The notes under the pieces: generated by a model
The model's database searches: none
Told to the model about the DNA's origin: nothing
Seen by the model: the letters and a program-made list of their open reading frames with translations, nothing else
NCBI RefSeq assembly: GCF_008119665.1
Contig: NZ_CP043046.1
Location: 1,426,001-1,490,000, forward strand
Source of the DNA: Pigmentiphaga aceris
GTDB lineage: Bacteria > Pseudomonadota > Gammaproteobacteria > Burkholderiales > Burkholderiaceae_B
DNA length: 64,000 bases
Direction of reading: 5' to 3'
Translations under genes and position numbers: made by a program
Shown: positions 20,406-30,089 of the stretch, piece by piece
Layout of the letters: the number at the start of each line of letters is the position of its first letter
Position numbering within the stretch: position 1 is the first letter of the stretch

Positions 20406-21167
20406 TTACGCAGTCGGTTGCGCAACGGCATCGTGTGCGCGACGCAGACGTTCCCGGCTGTTGGTCAGGTGCGTGCGCATCGCCGCGCGGGCTGCTTCCG
20501 GGTCACGTCGTTCGATGGCATCAACGATGTTCTCGTGTTCGCGGTTGACCTGGCTCAGATAACTGGTCTGGTCGGCAGCGGCCAGCGCGGCGGAATTGAC
20601 CCGGGTACGCGGGATGATCGTGCTGCCGAGCTGTTCCAGGATATTCAGGAAGTAGCGGTTGCCGGTTGCGCTGGCGATCGCCAGGTGAAACGCCACGTCG
20701 GCAGACACGGCATTGCCGGTGCGCTTGACGATGTGATTGTCGAAGTCGGTCATGGCCTGACGCATCTGGCGCAGGTGCGTGTCGCTGCGGCGATTGGCCG
20801 CCAGGCCTGCGGCCTCTGCTTCCAGGCTGATGCGCAGTTCCAGGATTGCCATGACGTCGAGCATGGTCAGAATGCTGGCGGTGTCGATCTGGAAACTGCT
20901 GTCCTGAGCGGCTTCCAGCACAAAGGTGCCGATGCCGTGACGAGTTTCCACCAGACGCGCTGCCTGCAGACGTGAAATGGCCTCGCGCACAACCGTGCGG
21001 CTGACACCCTGAGCGTCCATGATTGCCGATTCAGTTGGCAACTTTTCGCCCGGCCTGAATTCTCCATTGCGGATCTGCTCGGACAAGGCATTGACCACTT
21101 CTTCAGTCAGGCTGCGAGCTTTTCGGCGAGGACGGCCAGGTGGGACAACGAGCGGGGAGGTATCCAT
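20406..21167 (-). CDS. FadR/GntR-family transcriptional regulator
   Basis: A 253-residue regulator with an N-terminal winged helix (SRTVVREAISRLQAARLV, HGIGTFVL at about 55-85) and a C-terminal all-helical FCD ligand-binding domain of the FadR type. It is divergent from garD and its neighbours are aldarate genes, so a galactarate/glucarate-responsive repressor is inferred. A GACGTATGACGAC element overlaps its own promoter, consistent with autoregulation. The ligand is not known from sequence. Alternative upstream starts were not seen. Confidence 0.88.
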   Translation of the reverse strand: MDTSPLVVPPGRPRRKARSLTEEVVNALSEQIRNGEFRPGEKLPTESAIMDAQGVSRTVVREAISRLQAARLVETRHGIGTFVLEAAQDSSFQIDTASILTMLDVMAILELRISLEAEAAGLAANRRSDTHLRQMRQAMTDFDNHIVKRTGNAVSADVAFHLAIASATGNRYFLNILEQLGSTIIPRTRVNSAALAAADQTSYLSQVNREHENIVDAIERRDPEAARAAMRTHLTNSRERLRRAHDAVAQPTA

Positions 21168-21200
21168 GGGGGTGGCGCGGCACGTTGCAAAGAAGGTGTC

Positions 21201-21230
21201 ATTATATCGGTGCTGAAGACGTATGACGAC
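21201..21230 (-). promoter_or_regulatory. gntR promoter with overlapping operator-like element
   Basis: On the minus strand TATAAT (21206-21201) lies 34 bases before the gntR ATG. The element GTCGTCATACGTC (21230-21218) sits over the expected -35 region and shares the CGTAYGA core with the other elements. Confidence 0.5.
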
Positions 21231-21332
21231 TGATCATCGGGTAGACGCTAGTGCTGTCGCGTCGCGTTGACGCCATGTCCAGCCACAGCGGGATCAGGGT
21301 AAGCGCTTGATGGAGCAAGGCCGGGCCTTCCC

Positions 21333-21359
21333 TATAATCAAGTTGTACGACGACTAGTC
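21333..21359 (+). promoter_or_regulatory. garD promoter and overlapping operator-like element
   Basis: A consensus TATAAT (21333-21338) is followed 4 bases later by TTGTACGACGACTAGTC (21343-21359), which would cover the transcription start. The -35 is unclear: TTGATG at 21307 is 20 bases upstream, longer than usual. The arrangement suits repression. Confidence 0.55.
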
Positions 21360-21381
21360 GAAATCTTGCAGGATTGCCCGC

Positions 21382-22965
21382 ATGTCCCTTGCTCCCATCT
21401 CTGTTCCGCGTGCGCCGCTTCGCATTCAGATTCACCCGGCCGATAACGTCGCCATCGTGGCCAATGACGGCGGATTGCCGGCTGGTACGGTATTTTCGGA
21501 CGGCCTGGTGTTGCGCGACGCGGTTCCGCAAGGCCACAAGCTTGCGCTGGTCGATCTGGCCGCTGGCGACCCGGTGCTGCGCTACAACGTCGTCATCGGC
21601 TACGCTGCCCGCGACTTGCCGCAAGGCAGTTGGGTCTCCGAGCGGGTCATGGAGATGCCGGCGGCACCCACGCTGGACAATCTGCCGATTGCCACCCGTG
21701 TCGCGCCCGAATTGCCTCCGCTGGAAGGGTTCTTCTTCGACGGTTATCGCAACGCAGACGGTTCGGTCGGCACGCGCAACATTCTTGCCATCACCACCAC
21801 GGTGCAGTGCGTGGCGGGCGTGGTCGAACACGCCGTTCGACGCATCAAGACCGAGTTGCTGCCGCGTTATCCCAATGTGGACGACGTGGTGGGCCTTGAG
21901 CACACCTATGGCTGCGGCGTGGCCATCGACGCCCCCGATGCAGTTATTCCCATCCGTACCCTGCGCAACATCAGCCTGAATCCCAATTTCGGCGGAACGG
22001 CGATGATGGTGAGCCTGGGTTGCGAGAAGCTGCAGCCTGAACGCCTGCTGCCCGCTGGCACGATTCCTATCCGCGATGGCGTGGCCATGACGGTGGGGGC
22101 CGGCGTGGATACGGTGCGACTGCAAGACGATTCCCACGTGGGTTTCGAATCCATGATCACCTCGATCATGCAGACTGCCGAGCGCCACCTGGCCATTCTG
22201 GATGCCCGACGCCGTGAACCCTGTCCCGTATCGGAACTGGTGGTGGGCGTGCAGTGCGGCGGCAGCGATGCGTTCTCGGGTGTTACCGCCAACCCGGCCG
22301 TGGGCTTTGCGACCGATTTGCTGGTGCGCGCAGGCGCGTCGGTGCTGTTCTCGGAAACCACGGAAGTGCGGGACGGCATCGATCAATTGACCTCGCGGGC
22401 GGCCAACCCCGACGTGGCTGCCGCGCTGATCCGCGAAATGGACTGGTACGACCGTTATCTGGACCGGGGCCGTGTCGACCGCAGCGCCAACACCACGCCG
22501 GGCAACAAGGCGGGCGGGCTGTCCAATATCGTTGAAAAAGCCATGGGCTCGATCGTGAAGTCGGGCAGCGGTGCGATTTCGGGCGTGTTGTCGCCGGGCG
22601 AAAAGTTGAAGCAGAAGGGCCTGATCTACGCCGCCACGCCTGCCAGCGACTTCATCTGCGGCACCTTGCAATTGGCAGCTGGCATCAACCTGCACGTGTT
22701 CACCACTGGCCGGGGCACGCCTTACGGCCTGGCGGAAGTGCCAGTGATCAAGGTCGCGACCCGCAGTGACCTGGCCCGCCGCTGGTTCGACCTGATGGAT
22801 GTTGATGCCGGCCGCATCGCCACCGGCGAGGCCAGCATCGAAGAAGTGGGCTGGTCGCTGTTCAATCTGATGATCGAAGTGGCCAGCGGACGCCAGCAGA
22901 CCTGCGCCGAGCGACTGAAACTGCACAACGCGCTGACCTTGTTCAATCCGGCCCCGGTGACTTGA
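21382..22965 (+). CDS. garD: galactarate dehydratase
   Basis: Dehydrates galactarate to 5-dehydro-4-deoxyglucarate, the substrate of KdgD. The 527-residue protein of the UxaA/GarD family has an N-terminal SAF-like domain, then [13 protein letters not shown] near residue 127, [12 protein letters not shown] near 171 and the metal/cluster-region cysteines in SLGCEKLQ and [11 protein letters not shown]. Length and motifs match GarD rather than altronate dehydratase, though altronate cannot be fully excluded by sequence. It is divergent from the gntR gene and has a consensus -10 with an overlapping operator-like site. Confidence 0.93.
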   Translation: MSLAPISVPRAPLRIQIHPADNVAIVANDGGLPAGTVFSDGLVLRDAVPQGHKLALVDLAAGDPVLRYNVVIGYAARDLPQGSWVSERVMEMPAAPTLDNLPIATRVAPELPPLEGFFFDGYRNADGSVGTRNILAITTTVQCVAGVVEHAVRRIKTELLPRYPNVDDVVGLEHTYGCGVAIDAPDAVIPIRTLRNISLNPNFGGTAMMVSLGCEKLQPERLLPAGTIPIRDGVAMTVGAGVDTVRLQDDSHVGFESMITSIMQTAERHLAILDARRREPCPVSELVVGVQCGGSDAFSGVTANPAVGFATDLLVRAGASVLFSETTEVRDGIDQLTSRAANPDVAAALIREMDWYDRYLDRGRVDRSANTTPGNKAGGLSNIVEKAMGSIVKSGSGAISGVLSPGEKLKQKGLIYAATPASDFICGTLQLAAGINLHVFTTGRGTPYGLAEVPVIKVATRSDLARRWFDLMDVDAGRIATGEASIEEVGWSLFNLMIEVASGRQQTCAERLKLHNALTLFNPAPVT

Positions 22966-23121
22966 GTTGCTGCACCACCGGCCCGCGCCAGTGAACTGAC
23001 CCCCGGTCCAGCGATGGCGCAGGGGGTGTTCGCAAAGCATCTTCAGGATGCCTCAACGCCCCGGTATGCAAGGCAATCCGCCCCCTGATCGTCCCCAGGA
23101 TCGGTGACGCAGCACGGCAAG

Positions 23122-23152
23122 TTGTGGTCATCGATGGCGCGCGGCTTACAAT
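23122..23152 (+). promoter_or_regulatory. possible lapA promoter
   Basis: TTGTGG (23122-23127) and TACAAT (23147-23152) are separated by 19 bases, 43 bases before the lapA ATG. The spacer is a little long. Confidence 0.35.
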
Positions 23153-23194
23153 CGCGTCATCGAGATAACCCCTCACGCCGGAGCATCTACAACG

Positions 23195-23524
23195 ATGCGT
23201 TACTTCATCTGGATTCTTCGCCTGGCCGTTTTTGTGGTCGTGTTGCTGTTCGCACTCAAGAACACCGACCGCGTCACGGTCCGCTTTTTCGTCGACACCC
23301 TGACCACCGACATCCCGCTGATCGTGGTGATGCTGGCCTGCTTTGTGGCAGGAACCTTGTTCGGGCTGCTGCTGACGGTTCCGGCTTCGCTGCGTCGTCG
23401 TCGCGAACTGGCTGCGCTGCGCCGCGACCTGGAGCGCGCGCGCGCCGAGGCCGTTGTGGTGCCTGCTGCGGCCACCACAGCACCGCCGTCGTCCGACGTC
23501 GTGTTGCCCATGCATCCCTTGTAA
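23195..23524 (+). CDS. lapA: LapA-family inner-membrane protein (DUF1049)
   Basis: A 109-residue protein with two membrane segments at about 4-21 and 40-62 joined by a short loop with KNTDRVTVRFF. A basic coiled-coil-like tail (RRRRELAALRRDLERARAEA) and a Pro/Ala-rich end follow. LapA works with LapB, which controls LPS synthesis through LpxC turnover. The gene is 12 bases before lapB, the conserved order, so it is in one operon. The function beyond partnering LapB is poorly understood. Confidence 0.88.
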   Translation: MRYFIWILRLAVFVVVLLFALKNTDRVTVRFFVDTLTTDIPLIVVMLACFVAGTLFGLLLTVPASLRRRRELAALRRDLERARAEAVVVPAAATTAPPSSDVVLPMHPL

Positions 23525-23536
23525 GGACGGGATCGC

Positions 23537-24772
23537 GTGGATTTCGAACCTTGGTTGTTGATTGTCATCCCGCTGCTCTTCGGGCTGGGATGGATTGCTG
23601 CACGCGTGGACATCCGGCAGATGCTGTCGGAAACCCGCAATCTTCCCGACTCCTATTTCCGGGGCCTGAACTTCCTGCTGAACGAGAAGCCGGACCAGGC
23701 AATCGATGCGTTCATCGAGGTTGCCAAGCTCAACCCGGAAACCATCGAACTGCACTTCGCGCTGGGCAGCCTGTTCCGACGGCGTGGTGAGATCGAGCGC
23801 GCGATTCGCGTGCACCAGAATCTGCTGCAACGAACCGATCTGCCGTCCTTGCAACGTGAGCAGGCTTTGCATGAACTGGCGCAGGACTATTTGCGCGCAG
23901 GCTTGCTGGACCGTGCCGAAGCCGCTTTCGAGCAATTGAAGGCCACCCGCTTTGCGCCCGAAGCCTTGCGCGCGCTGATTCGTGTGCACGAAACCGAACG
24001 CGACTGGCCGCAGGCCATTCTGGCTGCGCAGGCGCTGCAAGGCCTGGTAGACGAGCCTGTGCCGCAAGCCGTGCATTTCCATTGCGAGCAGGCCGCGGCA
24101 GCGATGATCGCCACGCCGCCGGAACTGGACGCCGCCCATGCTGCGCTGGATGCCGCCAGCCATGCATCGCGCCAGCGCAATGCCGCACCGGATGCGCCCA
24201 CGGTGCCGCACGTTCGGGTGTCGATCATGCGTGCAGAGCTGGCCATGCTGGAAAACAATCCGGTGGCATGCCGGGTTCATCTGGAAGCGGTGCTGGCACA
24301 TGCGCCGGAATACGCGGGCCTAGTGGCTGCCAAATTGTTGGACAACCACCGTGTCGATGGCACGGAAGCCGACGGCATCGCCATGCTGGAAGCGCATTAC
24401 GCGCGCTATCCGTCGCTCGATGTGTTCAACGCAATCTTCCAGGCACGGCGCACCGTCTACGGCATTGCCGACGCCTGGGTATTTGCGCGCGCCGCCATGC
24501 AGCGCAATCCGTCGCTGCTGGGCCTGGACCGTTTGCTGGAAGCGCAGCTTGCTGCACCTGCCCGCGCAGACGGGGTACCCGCACCCCATGCTGTGGCCGT
24601 CGTCGACGACGTGGCATTGATGCGCAGCCTGATCCACAAGCACACGCAGCGCATGGACCGCTATATCTGCCGTTCATGCGGCTTCAAGGCCCGTCGTTTC
24701 CACTGGCAATGCCCGGGCTGCAATGCCTGGGAAACCTACGCACCCAAACGCTTGGAAGAGTTGGATGTCTGA
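23537..24772 (+). CDS. lapB: lipopolysaccharide assembly protein LapB
   Basis: A TPR adaptor that in E. coli regulates LpxC degradation by FtsH and so balances LPS synthesis. The 411-residue protein has an N-terminal membrane anchor (residues 5-20), tandem TPR-like helices from about 35 to 350, and a C-terminal rubredoxin-like metal knuckle with Cys378, Cys381, Cys392 and Cys395. The start is GTG 23537, with AAGGA 8 bases upstream. Its end overlaps the hldA ATG by 8 bases, linking LPS quality control to heptose synthesis in one operon. Confidence 0.94.
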   Translation: MDFEPWLLIVIPLLFGLGWIAARVDIRQMLSETRNLPDSYFRGLNFLLNEKPDQAIDAFIEVAKLNPETIELHFALGSLFRRRGEIERAIRVHQNLLQRTDLPSLQREQALHELAQDYLRAGLLDRAEAAFEQLKATRFAPEALRALIRVHETERDWPQAILAAQALQGLVDEPVPQAVHFHCEQAAAAMIATPPELDAAHAALDAASHASRQRNAAPDAPTVPHVRVSIMRAELAMLENNPVACRVHLEAVLAHAPEYAGLVAAKLLDNHRVDGTEADGIAMLEAHYARYPSLDVFNAIFQARRTVYGIADAWVFARAAMQRNPSLLGLDRLLEAQLAAPARADGVPAPHAVAVVDDVALMRSLIHKHTQRMDRYICRSCGFKARRFHWQCPGCNAWETYAPKRLEELDV

Positions 24773-25724
24773 ACTGAATGCTGCGCCGATGTCGGCGTTT
24801 CCCAGTGCCGAGGCGCGTGCCGCTGCCCGGGTATTGGTGGTTGGCGACCTGATGCTCGACCGCTACTGGTTTGGTGAAGTGGAGCGGATCTCGCCCGAGG
24901 CACCGGTGCCGGTGGTGCGGGTGTCGGTCAGCGAAGATCGCTTGGGCGGTGCCGCCAACGTGGCGCGCAACGTCGCGGCCCTGGGTGGCCAGGTCACCTT
25001 GGTTGGCATCGTTGGCCGTGATGAGGTCGCACAGACCTTGTCGACGCTGTCTGCGGAAGCCGGCATCAAGACGCGCTTTGTCAACGACGAGACCGTGCCC
25101 ACCACCATGAAGATGCGGGTGTTGGGCCGGCAACAGCAGTTGTTGCGTGTCGATTTCGAAAAGACGCCAACCGAAGCCGCCCAGGCTGAAATCGCTGCCC
25201 AGGTAATCGAAGCACTGCCGCACCATGAAGTGCTGGTGCTTTCAGACTACGCCAAGGGTGTGCTCGGGCAGGTCGAGCCGATCATTGCGCGCGCCCGTGC
25301 GCTGGGCTGCATCGTGTTGGTCGATCCGAAGGGCGACGACTACGGTCGGTATCGCGGTGCGTCGCTGGTTACGCCGAACCGGGCCGAGATGCGCGAAGCA
25401 GTAGGTGCCTGGCGTGATGAAGATGATCTGAGCGCACGTGCGCAACGTCTGCGCGAAGCGCTCGGCCTGCAAGCCTTGCTGGTTACCCGTTCCGAACAAG
25501 GCATGACGCTGTACACCGCTGAAGGCCGCGACCACGTCGAAGCCCAGGCGCGCGAAGTGTTCGACGTGTCGGGCGCGGGCGATACTGTGATTGCGACCCT
25601 GGCACTGATGCAAGCGGTCGGGCTGGACCTGCATGCCGCCATGCGCTGGGCCAACCTGGCTGGCGCGGTGGTGGTCGGCAAGCTCGGTACCTCTACGGTA
25701 ACCCCGGCAGAACTCGGCGGCTGA
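24765..25724 (+). CDS. hldA: D-glycero-beta-D-manno-heptose-7-phosphate kinase
   Basis: Phosphorylates heptose-7-phosphate to the 1,7-bisphosphate in LPS core synthesis. The 319 residues match the PfkB-type kinase domain: [23 protein letters not shown] early on, GGAANVARN, and the catalytic DVSGAGDTV near 265. The nucleotidyltransferase domain present in E. coli HldE is absent, so a separate HldC/RfaE2 should exist elsewhere. ATG 24765 is chosen for the upstream GGAAGAG and the family N-terminus; it overlaps the lapB end by 8 bases. Confidence 0.92.
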   Translation: MSELNAAPMSAFPSAEARAAARVLVVGDLMLDRYWFGEVERISPEAPVPVVRVSVSEDRLGGAANVARNVAALGGQVTLVGIVGRDEVAQTLSTLSAEAGIKTRFVNDETVPTTMKMRVLGRQQQLLRVDFEKTPTEAAQAEIAAQVIEALPHHEVLVLSDYAKGVLGQVEPIIARARALGCIVLVDPKGDDYGRYRGASLVTPNRAEMREAVGAWRDEDDLSARAQRLREALGLQALLVTRSEQGMTLYTAEGRDHVEAQAREVFDVSGAGDTVIATLALMQAVGLDLHAAMRWANLAGAVVVGKLGTSTVTPAELGG

Positions 25725-25764
25725 GGCCAGTGGCCGCACCGCATACGCATTACAAGGAATTCCC

Positions 25765-26754
25765 ATGATTATCGTCACCGGCGCTGCCGGCTTCATCGGC
25801 AGCAACCTCGTTCGTGGCCTGAATGCCCGCGGCATTCGCGACATCATCGCGGTTGACGATCTGCTGCAAGGCGACAAATTCGTCAATCTGGTCGACGCAG
25901 ACATTGCCGACTACCTGCACAAGGACGAGTTCCGTGCACGGGTCGCCAACGGGTCGCTGCCGCCCATTCGTGCCGTGTTGCACCAGGGCGCGTGTTCAGA
26001 CACCACCGAGCGCGACGGTCACTACATGATGGACAACAACTACCGCGTCACGCTGGAGTTGTTCGAATACTGCCAGGCGCACCGCGTGCCGTTCCTGTAT
26101 GCCTCGTCGGCAGCGGTGTACGGCGCAGGTCCGGTCTATGTCGAAGATCCGGCCAACGAGCGCCCGTTGAACGTCTACGGCTACTCGAAGTTCCTGTTCG
26201 ATCAGATCTTGCGCCGTCGCATGAGTTCACTGCGCTCGCAGGTGGTCGGCCTGCGTTACTTCAACGTCTACGGTCCGCGTGAACAGCACAAGGGCCGCAT
26301 GGCCTCGGTGGCCTTCCACAACATGAACCAGTTCCTGAGCGAAGGCCATGTGCGCCTGTTCGGCGGCTGGGACGGTTATGAAGATGGCGGGCAGCGTCGC
26401 GACTTCATTTCCGTTGAAGACGTGGTCGCCGTGAACCTGCACTTCCTGGACCATCCCGAACAATCGGGCATCTTCAACTGCGGTACCGGTCGCGCACAGC
26501 CTTTCAACGATTTGGCCGCTGCTGTGGTCAACACCTTGCGTGAAGAGAAGGGTGAAGCACCGCTGTCCTTGGCAGCCTTGGTCGAGCAAGGTCTGCTGCG
26601 TTATGTGCCGTTCCCGGACGACTTGAAGGGGCGTTATCAGAGCTTCACCCAAGCCGACACCACGCAACTGCGCAACGCCGGTTTCACGGCTCCGATGCGT
26701 GATGTGCAGACGGGTGTGGCCGAGTACATCCGCACGTTGCGGGCAGGGCGCTGA
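25765..26754 (+). CDS. hldD: ADP-L-glycero-D-manno-heptose-6-epimerase
   Basis: Epimerises ADP-D-glycero-D-manno-heptose for the LPS inner core. The 329-residue SDR-fold enzyme has the NAD motif GAAGFIGSN at residues 6-14 and the catalytic YGYSK motif near 139-143. The segment [13 protein letters not shown] is characteristic of the family. AAGGAATT is placed 4-10 bases before the ATG. The gene is the last in the lapAB-hldA-hldD run, 40 bases after hldA, and completes the heptose steps present here. Confidence 0.95.
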   Translation: MIIVTGAAGFIGSNLVRGLNARGIRDIIAVDDLLQGDKFVNLVDADIADYLHKDEFRARVANGSLPPIRAVLHQGACSDTTERDGHYMMDNNYRVTLELFEYCQAHRVPFLYASSAAVYGAGPVYVEDPANERPLNVYGYSKFLFDQILRRRMSSLRSQVVGLRYFNVYGPREQHKGRMASVAFHNMNQFLSEGHVRLFGGWDGYEDGGQRRDFISVEDVVAVNLHFLDHPEQSGIFNCGTGRAQPFNDLAAAVVNTLREEKGEAPLSLAALVEQGLLRYVPFPDDLKGRYQSFTQADTTQLRNAGFTAPMRDVQTGVAEYIRTLRAGR

Positions 26755-26881
26755 GGCAGTGCTGATGGGTGAGCTGCGCAGCCATCACGCGGCAACCGCG
26801 CAGCGGCCTACGCAGTAGCCCTCACGGACATCACGCGGATGCGCACCGCCCAATATCTGCACCGGGCGGCAAGCTGGCTGG

Positions 26882-26906
26882 GCCTGCCGTCATCATGACG
26901 ACAGGC
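26882..26906. repeat. imperfect palindrome before the comEA-like gene
   Basis: GCCTGcCGTCAT / ATGACGaCAGGC pair with one mismatch and almost no loop. No T-tract follows. It lies directly before the ribosome-binding site of the next gene. Confidence 0.35.
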
Positions 26907-26922
26907 TCACCCGGAGCCTGTG

Positions 26923-27441
26923 ATGAACCCATTCCTGCACGAACCCGTAGCCAGTCCCGTTGCTGACGCGGCTACTGATCTGATCCCCAATCGCAATACC
27001 GATTCCGCTGTCGGCACCCTTGGTGGCTTGCCTGCTGTGTCCAAGGTTTCTCCATCATTCATTTCTCCTTCATTCGGCTTGGGCACACTTGCCCGTCTGG
27101 CGGGGCAGTTCGCGCTGGCGGCCGGTTTGGTGTTCGGTGCGGCAAGCCCGGCGCTTGCGGTGGATGTGAACACCGCCACCTTGTCCGACCTGGAAACCGT
27201 GCGCGGCATCGGTCCGAAAACCGCAGAATCGATCTTGCAGGAGCGTCAGAAAGGCGGCGCGTTCAAGTCGTTCGATGACTTTTCCGGGCGGGTGCGAGGC
27301 ATCGGCACCAAGCGTGCCGAGAAGCTGCGCGAAGCCGGCCTGACCGTAGGCACCAGCACCACGGCGGCTGCGTCTCCTTCACAGACCGCCGCAGCCAATC
27401 CGCGCAATACGCCCAGAGCGCCTGGGGTTAAGCCAAACTGA
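26923..27441 (+). CDS. ComEA-like helix-hairpin-helix protein
   Basis: The C-terminal part holds a helix-hairpin-helix domain of the ComEA type (VDVNTATLSDLETVRGIGPKT), which binds double-stranded DNA. In competent bacteria such periplasmic proteins take part in DNA uptake. The hydrophobic stretch LAGQFALAAGLVFGAASPALA looks like a signal peptide, but about 55 residues precede it from the ATG at 26923, an unusually long n-region. A start further downstream (TTG or GTG codons around 27079-27130) is possible. CGGAG 6 bases before the ATG supports the long form. A Pro/Ala-rich tail ends the protein. No other competence genes are nearby. Confidence 0.78.
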   Translation: MNPFLHEPVASPVADAATDLIPNRNTDSAVGTLGGLPAVSKVSPSFISPSFGLGTLARLAGQFALAAGLVFGAASPALAVDVNTATLSDLETVRGIGPKTAESILQERQKGGAFKSFDDFSGRVRGIGTKRAEKLREAGLTVGTSTTAAASPSQTAAANPRNTPRAPGVKPN

Positions 27442-27470
27442 GCGTGGGCCTGCGCGGTATCATGCTGCGC

Positions 27471-28376
27471 ATGAAAACCTACACCACCATCGAAGACACG
27501 ATCGGCAATACGCCCCTGGTCCGCCTCCAGCGCATTCCCGGTGCGGACTGCGATGCGCGTGGCAACGTCATCCTCGGCAAGCTCGAAGGCAATAATCCGG
27601 CGGGCTCGGTCAAGGATCGTGCCGCGCGGTCGATGATCCGCCGCGCCGAAGCGCGCGGCGAGATCAAGCCCGGCGACACGCTGATCGAAGCCACCAGCGG
27701 CAATACCGGTATTGCGCTGGCCATGGTCGCCGCCACGCGCGGCTACAAGATGATCCTGATCATGCCCGACAACCTGTCGGTCGAACGTCGGGTATCGATG
27801 ACGGCCTACGGTGCCGAATTGATCCTGACACCGGCGTCGCAAGGCGGCATGGAATACGCCCGTGACCTGGCCTTGCAGATGCAGGCCGACGGCAAGGGCA
27901 AGGTGCTGGACCAGTTCGCCAACGCGGACAACCCGCAGGCGCACATCGAGACGACCGGCCCGGAAATCTGGCGTGACACCGATGGTGGCATTACCCACTT
28001 CGTCAGCGCCATGGGTACTACCGGCACCATCATCGGCATGTCGACCTATCTGAAAGCCCAGAACCCCGACATCCAGATCATCGGCGCGCAGCCCACCGAA
28101 GGCTCGCAGATTCCCGGCATCCGCAAGTGGCCGGAAGCCTATCTGCCCAGCATCTATCAGGCAGACAAGGTGGATCGCATCGAATCGGTGACGCAGGCAG
28201 ACGCCGAAGACATGGCGCGTCGTCTGGCAGCCGAGGAAGGCATCTTCGCGGGTATCTCGGCGGCGGGTGCGCTGGTCGTGGCACTGCGCATAGCGCAGGA
28301 AGTGCGCAACGCCACCATCGTGTTCGTGGTCTGCGATCGCGGTGATCGTTACCTGTCTACGGGTGTGTTCAAGTAA
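27471..28376 (+). CDS. cysM: cysteine synthase B (O-acetylserine / thiosulfate sulfhydrylase)
   Basis: A PLP enzyme that makes cysteine from O-acetylserine and sulfide, or S-sulfocysteine from thiosulfate. The 301-residue protein has the IGNTPLVRL opening, the PLP lysine in AGSVKDRAA, the TSGNTGIA loop, and the IPGIRKWPEAYLP segment typical of CysM rather than CysK. I chose the ATG at 27471; ATG 27462 is possible. It is 30 bases from the preceding stop. The thiosulfate route is of interest because a CysP-type importer lies about 9 kb away. Confidence 0.92.
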   Translation: MKTYTTIEDTIGNTPLVRLQRIPGADCDARGNVILGKLEGNNPAGSVKDRAARSMIRRAEARGEIKPGDTLIEATSGNTGIALAMVAATRGYKMILIMPDNLSVERRVSMTAYGAELILTPASQGGMEYARDLALQMQADGKGKVLDQFANADNPQAHIETTGPEIWRDTDGGITHFVSAMGTTGTIIGMSTYLKAQNPDIQIIGAQPTEGSQIPGIRKWPEAYLPSIYQADKVDRIESVTQADAEDMARRLAAEEGIFAGISAAGALVVALRIAQEVRNATIVFVVCDRGDRYLSTGVFK

Positions 28377-28407
28377 TCGCGGCTGCAACTGCTAGCGCAG
28401 GCAAGCG

Positions 28408-28454
28408 ACACCCCGGACATCAGATGTTTTTCTGATGTCCGGGGTGTTCTTTTT
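28408..28454 (+). terminator. terminator of cysM
   Basis: A perfect 17-bp stem, ACACCCCGGACATCAGA with its complement, and a TGTTTT loop, is followed by TCTTTTT. It also stands between the convergent cysM and mltB genes. Confidence 0.9.
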
Positions 28455-28576
28455 GGTGATGTGCTGATCGCGTAGCGGTGACCTACAACAGGCAACACCG
28501 TGCATTCACCGCATTACACCATCAGCAGGAAAAAACGCGCGCCACCTGATCGGCAGCGCAGCGCTTCTTCATCCCA

Positions 28577-29923
28577 TTACGGCTGCTGTCCCGCAGGCAC
28601 CGTATCCGGCATGGCTTCCGGCGAGGTCAGGCTGGGATCGACCGTGCGGGTGCGCTGACTGGTGTAAGGCGCGGGCCCTTGCGTGGGCGCGGGCCTTGCC
28701 GCCGGCATGGCTGCACGCACTGCGGCGGGGGCAGGGGGCACATAACTGCCCTGGCCCGCTTCGAGCGCCTGTGCCAGATCGGCTACTGAGGCTGCATAGA
28801 AATAGCTGCGGTTGTACTGCGTGATCACGAAGAAATTCGGCAGCGCCAGGCGGTATTCGGCGTTGCCCGTGTCCCCATCGATCAGGTCGATGATGCCGAC
28901 TTTTAGCGCCGACCACGCGCCGCCTGCCTCTTGCGGCAAGACGGCACCGGCCTGTTGCAGCGTGCTCCAGTCCAGCGTGGGTGCCAGGCCCCCATCGACC
29001 AGCGGCGCAGGATCGGTCGGCAATCCACGCGGCGAGAACACCGGCTGGTCGCGCTGCCAGCCATGCTCGACCAGGAAGTTCGCCACCGACATCACCGCAT
29101 CGTCGCGGTGGTTCACCAAGTCTGGCGTGCCGCCATCGGCGGCAACCGCGAAGCGGCGAATGCTGCCAGGCATGAACTGAGGCAGGCCGATCGCGCCAGC
29201 AAACGAGCCACGCAGCGTGCGCGGGTCCAGGCCACGTTCCTTGCAGAACAGCAGGTATTCCGCCAGTTGTTCCTGGAAGAACTCGCTGCGGTCACGCGGC
29301 GCATCGCTGGGGAAATCGAAGCCCAGGGTGGCCAGCGCATCCAGAATGCGGAAGTCACCCATCACGCGGCCGTAGAACGTTTCCACGCCAATGATCGACA
29401 CGATCACCGAGGCCGGCACGCCATATCGCGCCTGTGCTCGGGCCAGTACCTCGCGGTTCTGGTCCCAGAACGCCAGGCCAGCCTGAATGCGTTGCTGCTC
29501 GACAAAGCGGGCGCGATAGCGCGTCCAGCTGCGCACGGAAGGCGAGGCAGGCGGCATGATGGCGCGGGCGGCCACCGACACATAACGGGCGCTGGCCAAT
29601 GCCGATTGCACGTACTGCCGGTCCAGCCCTTGAGCCACCACCTTGTCGGTAAAGGCCATGCCTGCGGGGCGGGTAGCGTAGGTCACCGGATCGGGCTTGG
29701 GGGCAGGCGGCGTGGCAGCGCGGGCGGGACTGGCAGCGGGCTTGGCTGCCTGGGACGGTGCAGCAGGCTTGGCTGCTGGTCGCGGCGCAGGCGTCGTCGC
29801 GGGCTTCTGGGGCTTGGCAGGTGCCGGTTGTGCAGGCTGCGTCGTGGATGGCGTCTGAGCGTTCGCCATGCCGGCAGACGCCAGGCTGGCGGCAACGGCC
29901 ATGCAGACCATACTGACACGCAT
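28577..29923 (-). CDS. mltB: lytic murein transglycosylase B
   Basis: Cleaves the MurNAc-GlcNAc bond of peptidoglycan, forming anhydro-muropeptides. The catalytic glutamate is in IIGVETFYGRVMG, and the segments GSFAGAIGLPQFMPGS and DDAVMSVANFLVEHGW follow in the order typical of MltB. A signal peptide (MRVSMVCMAVAASL...MANA) and a long Pro/Ala/Lys-rich linker precede the catalytic domain. I chose ATG 29923 because it gives a compact signal peptide; ATG 29962 is an alternative. There is no lipobox cysteine, so it is probably soluble or loosely attached, unlike E. coli MltB. Confidence 0.9.
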   Translation of the reverse strand: MRVSMVCMAVAASLASAGMANAQTPSTTQPAQPAPAKPQKPATTPAPRPAAKPAAPSQAAKPAASPARAATPPAPKPDPVTYATRPAGMAFTDKVVAQGLDRQYVQSALASARYVSVAARAIMPPASPSVRSWTRYRARFVEQQRIQAGLAFWDQNREVLARAQARYGVPASVIVSIIGVETFYGRVMGDFRILDALATLGFDFPSDAPRDRSEFFQEQLAEYLLFCKERGLDPRTLRGSFAGAIGLPQFMPGSIRRFAVAADGGTPDLVNHRDDAVMSVANFLVEHGWQRDQPVFSPRGLPTDPAPLVDGGLAPTLDWSTLQQAGAVLPQEAGGAWSALKVGIIDLIDGDTGNAEYRLALPNFFVITQYNRSYFYAASVADLAQALEAGQGSYVPPAPAAVRAAMPAARPAPTQGPAPYTSQRTRTVDPSLTSPEAMPDTVPAGQQP

Positions 29924-30089
29924 GGTCGATCCAACACGCTTGGCAAAGAATTGATGAGGCATCTGGAGCAATGATGGGCCGGAATGTCCGGGGGATAACC
30001 CTGGGACTGCCGGCAGCTTGGGGAAAATGCGTAGCAGTAACGCAAGACGGCTGACTGGCGCCCGCAACGCAGGCGGCATAATCTGTGGC

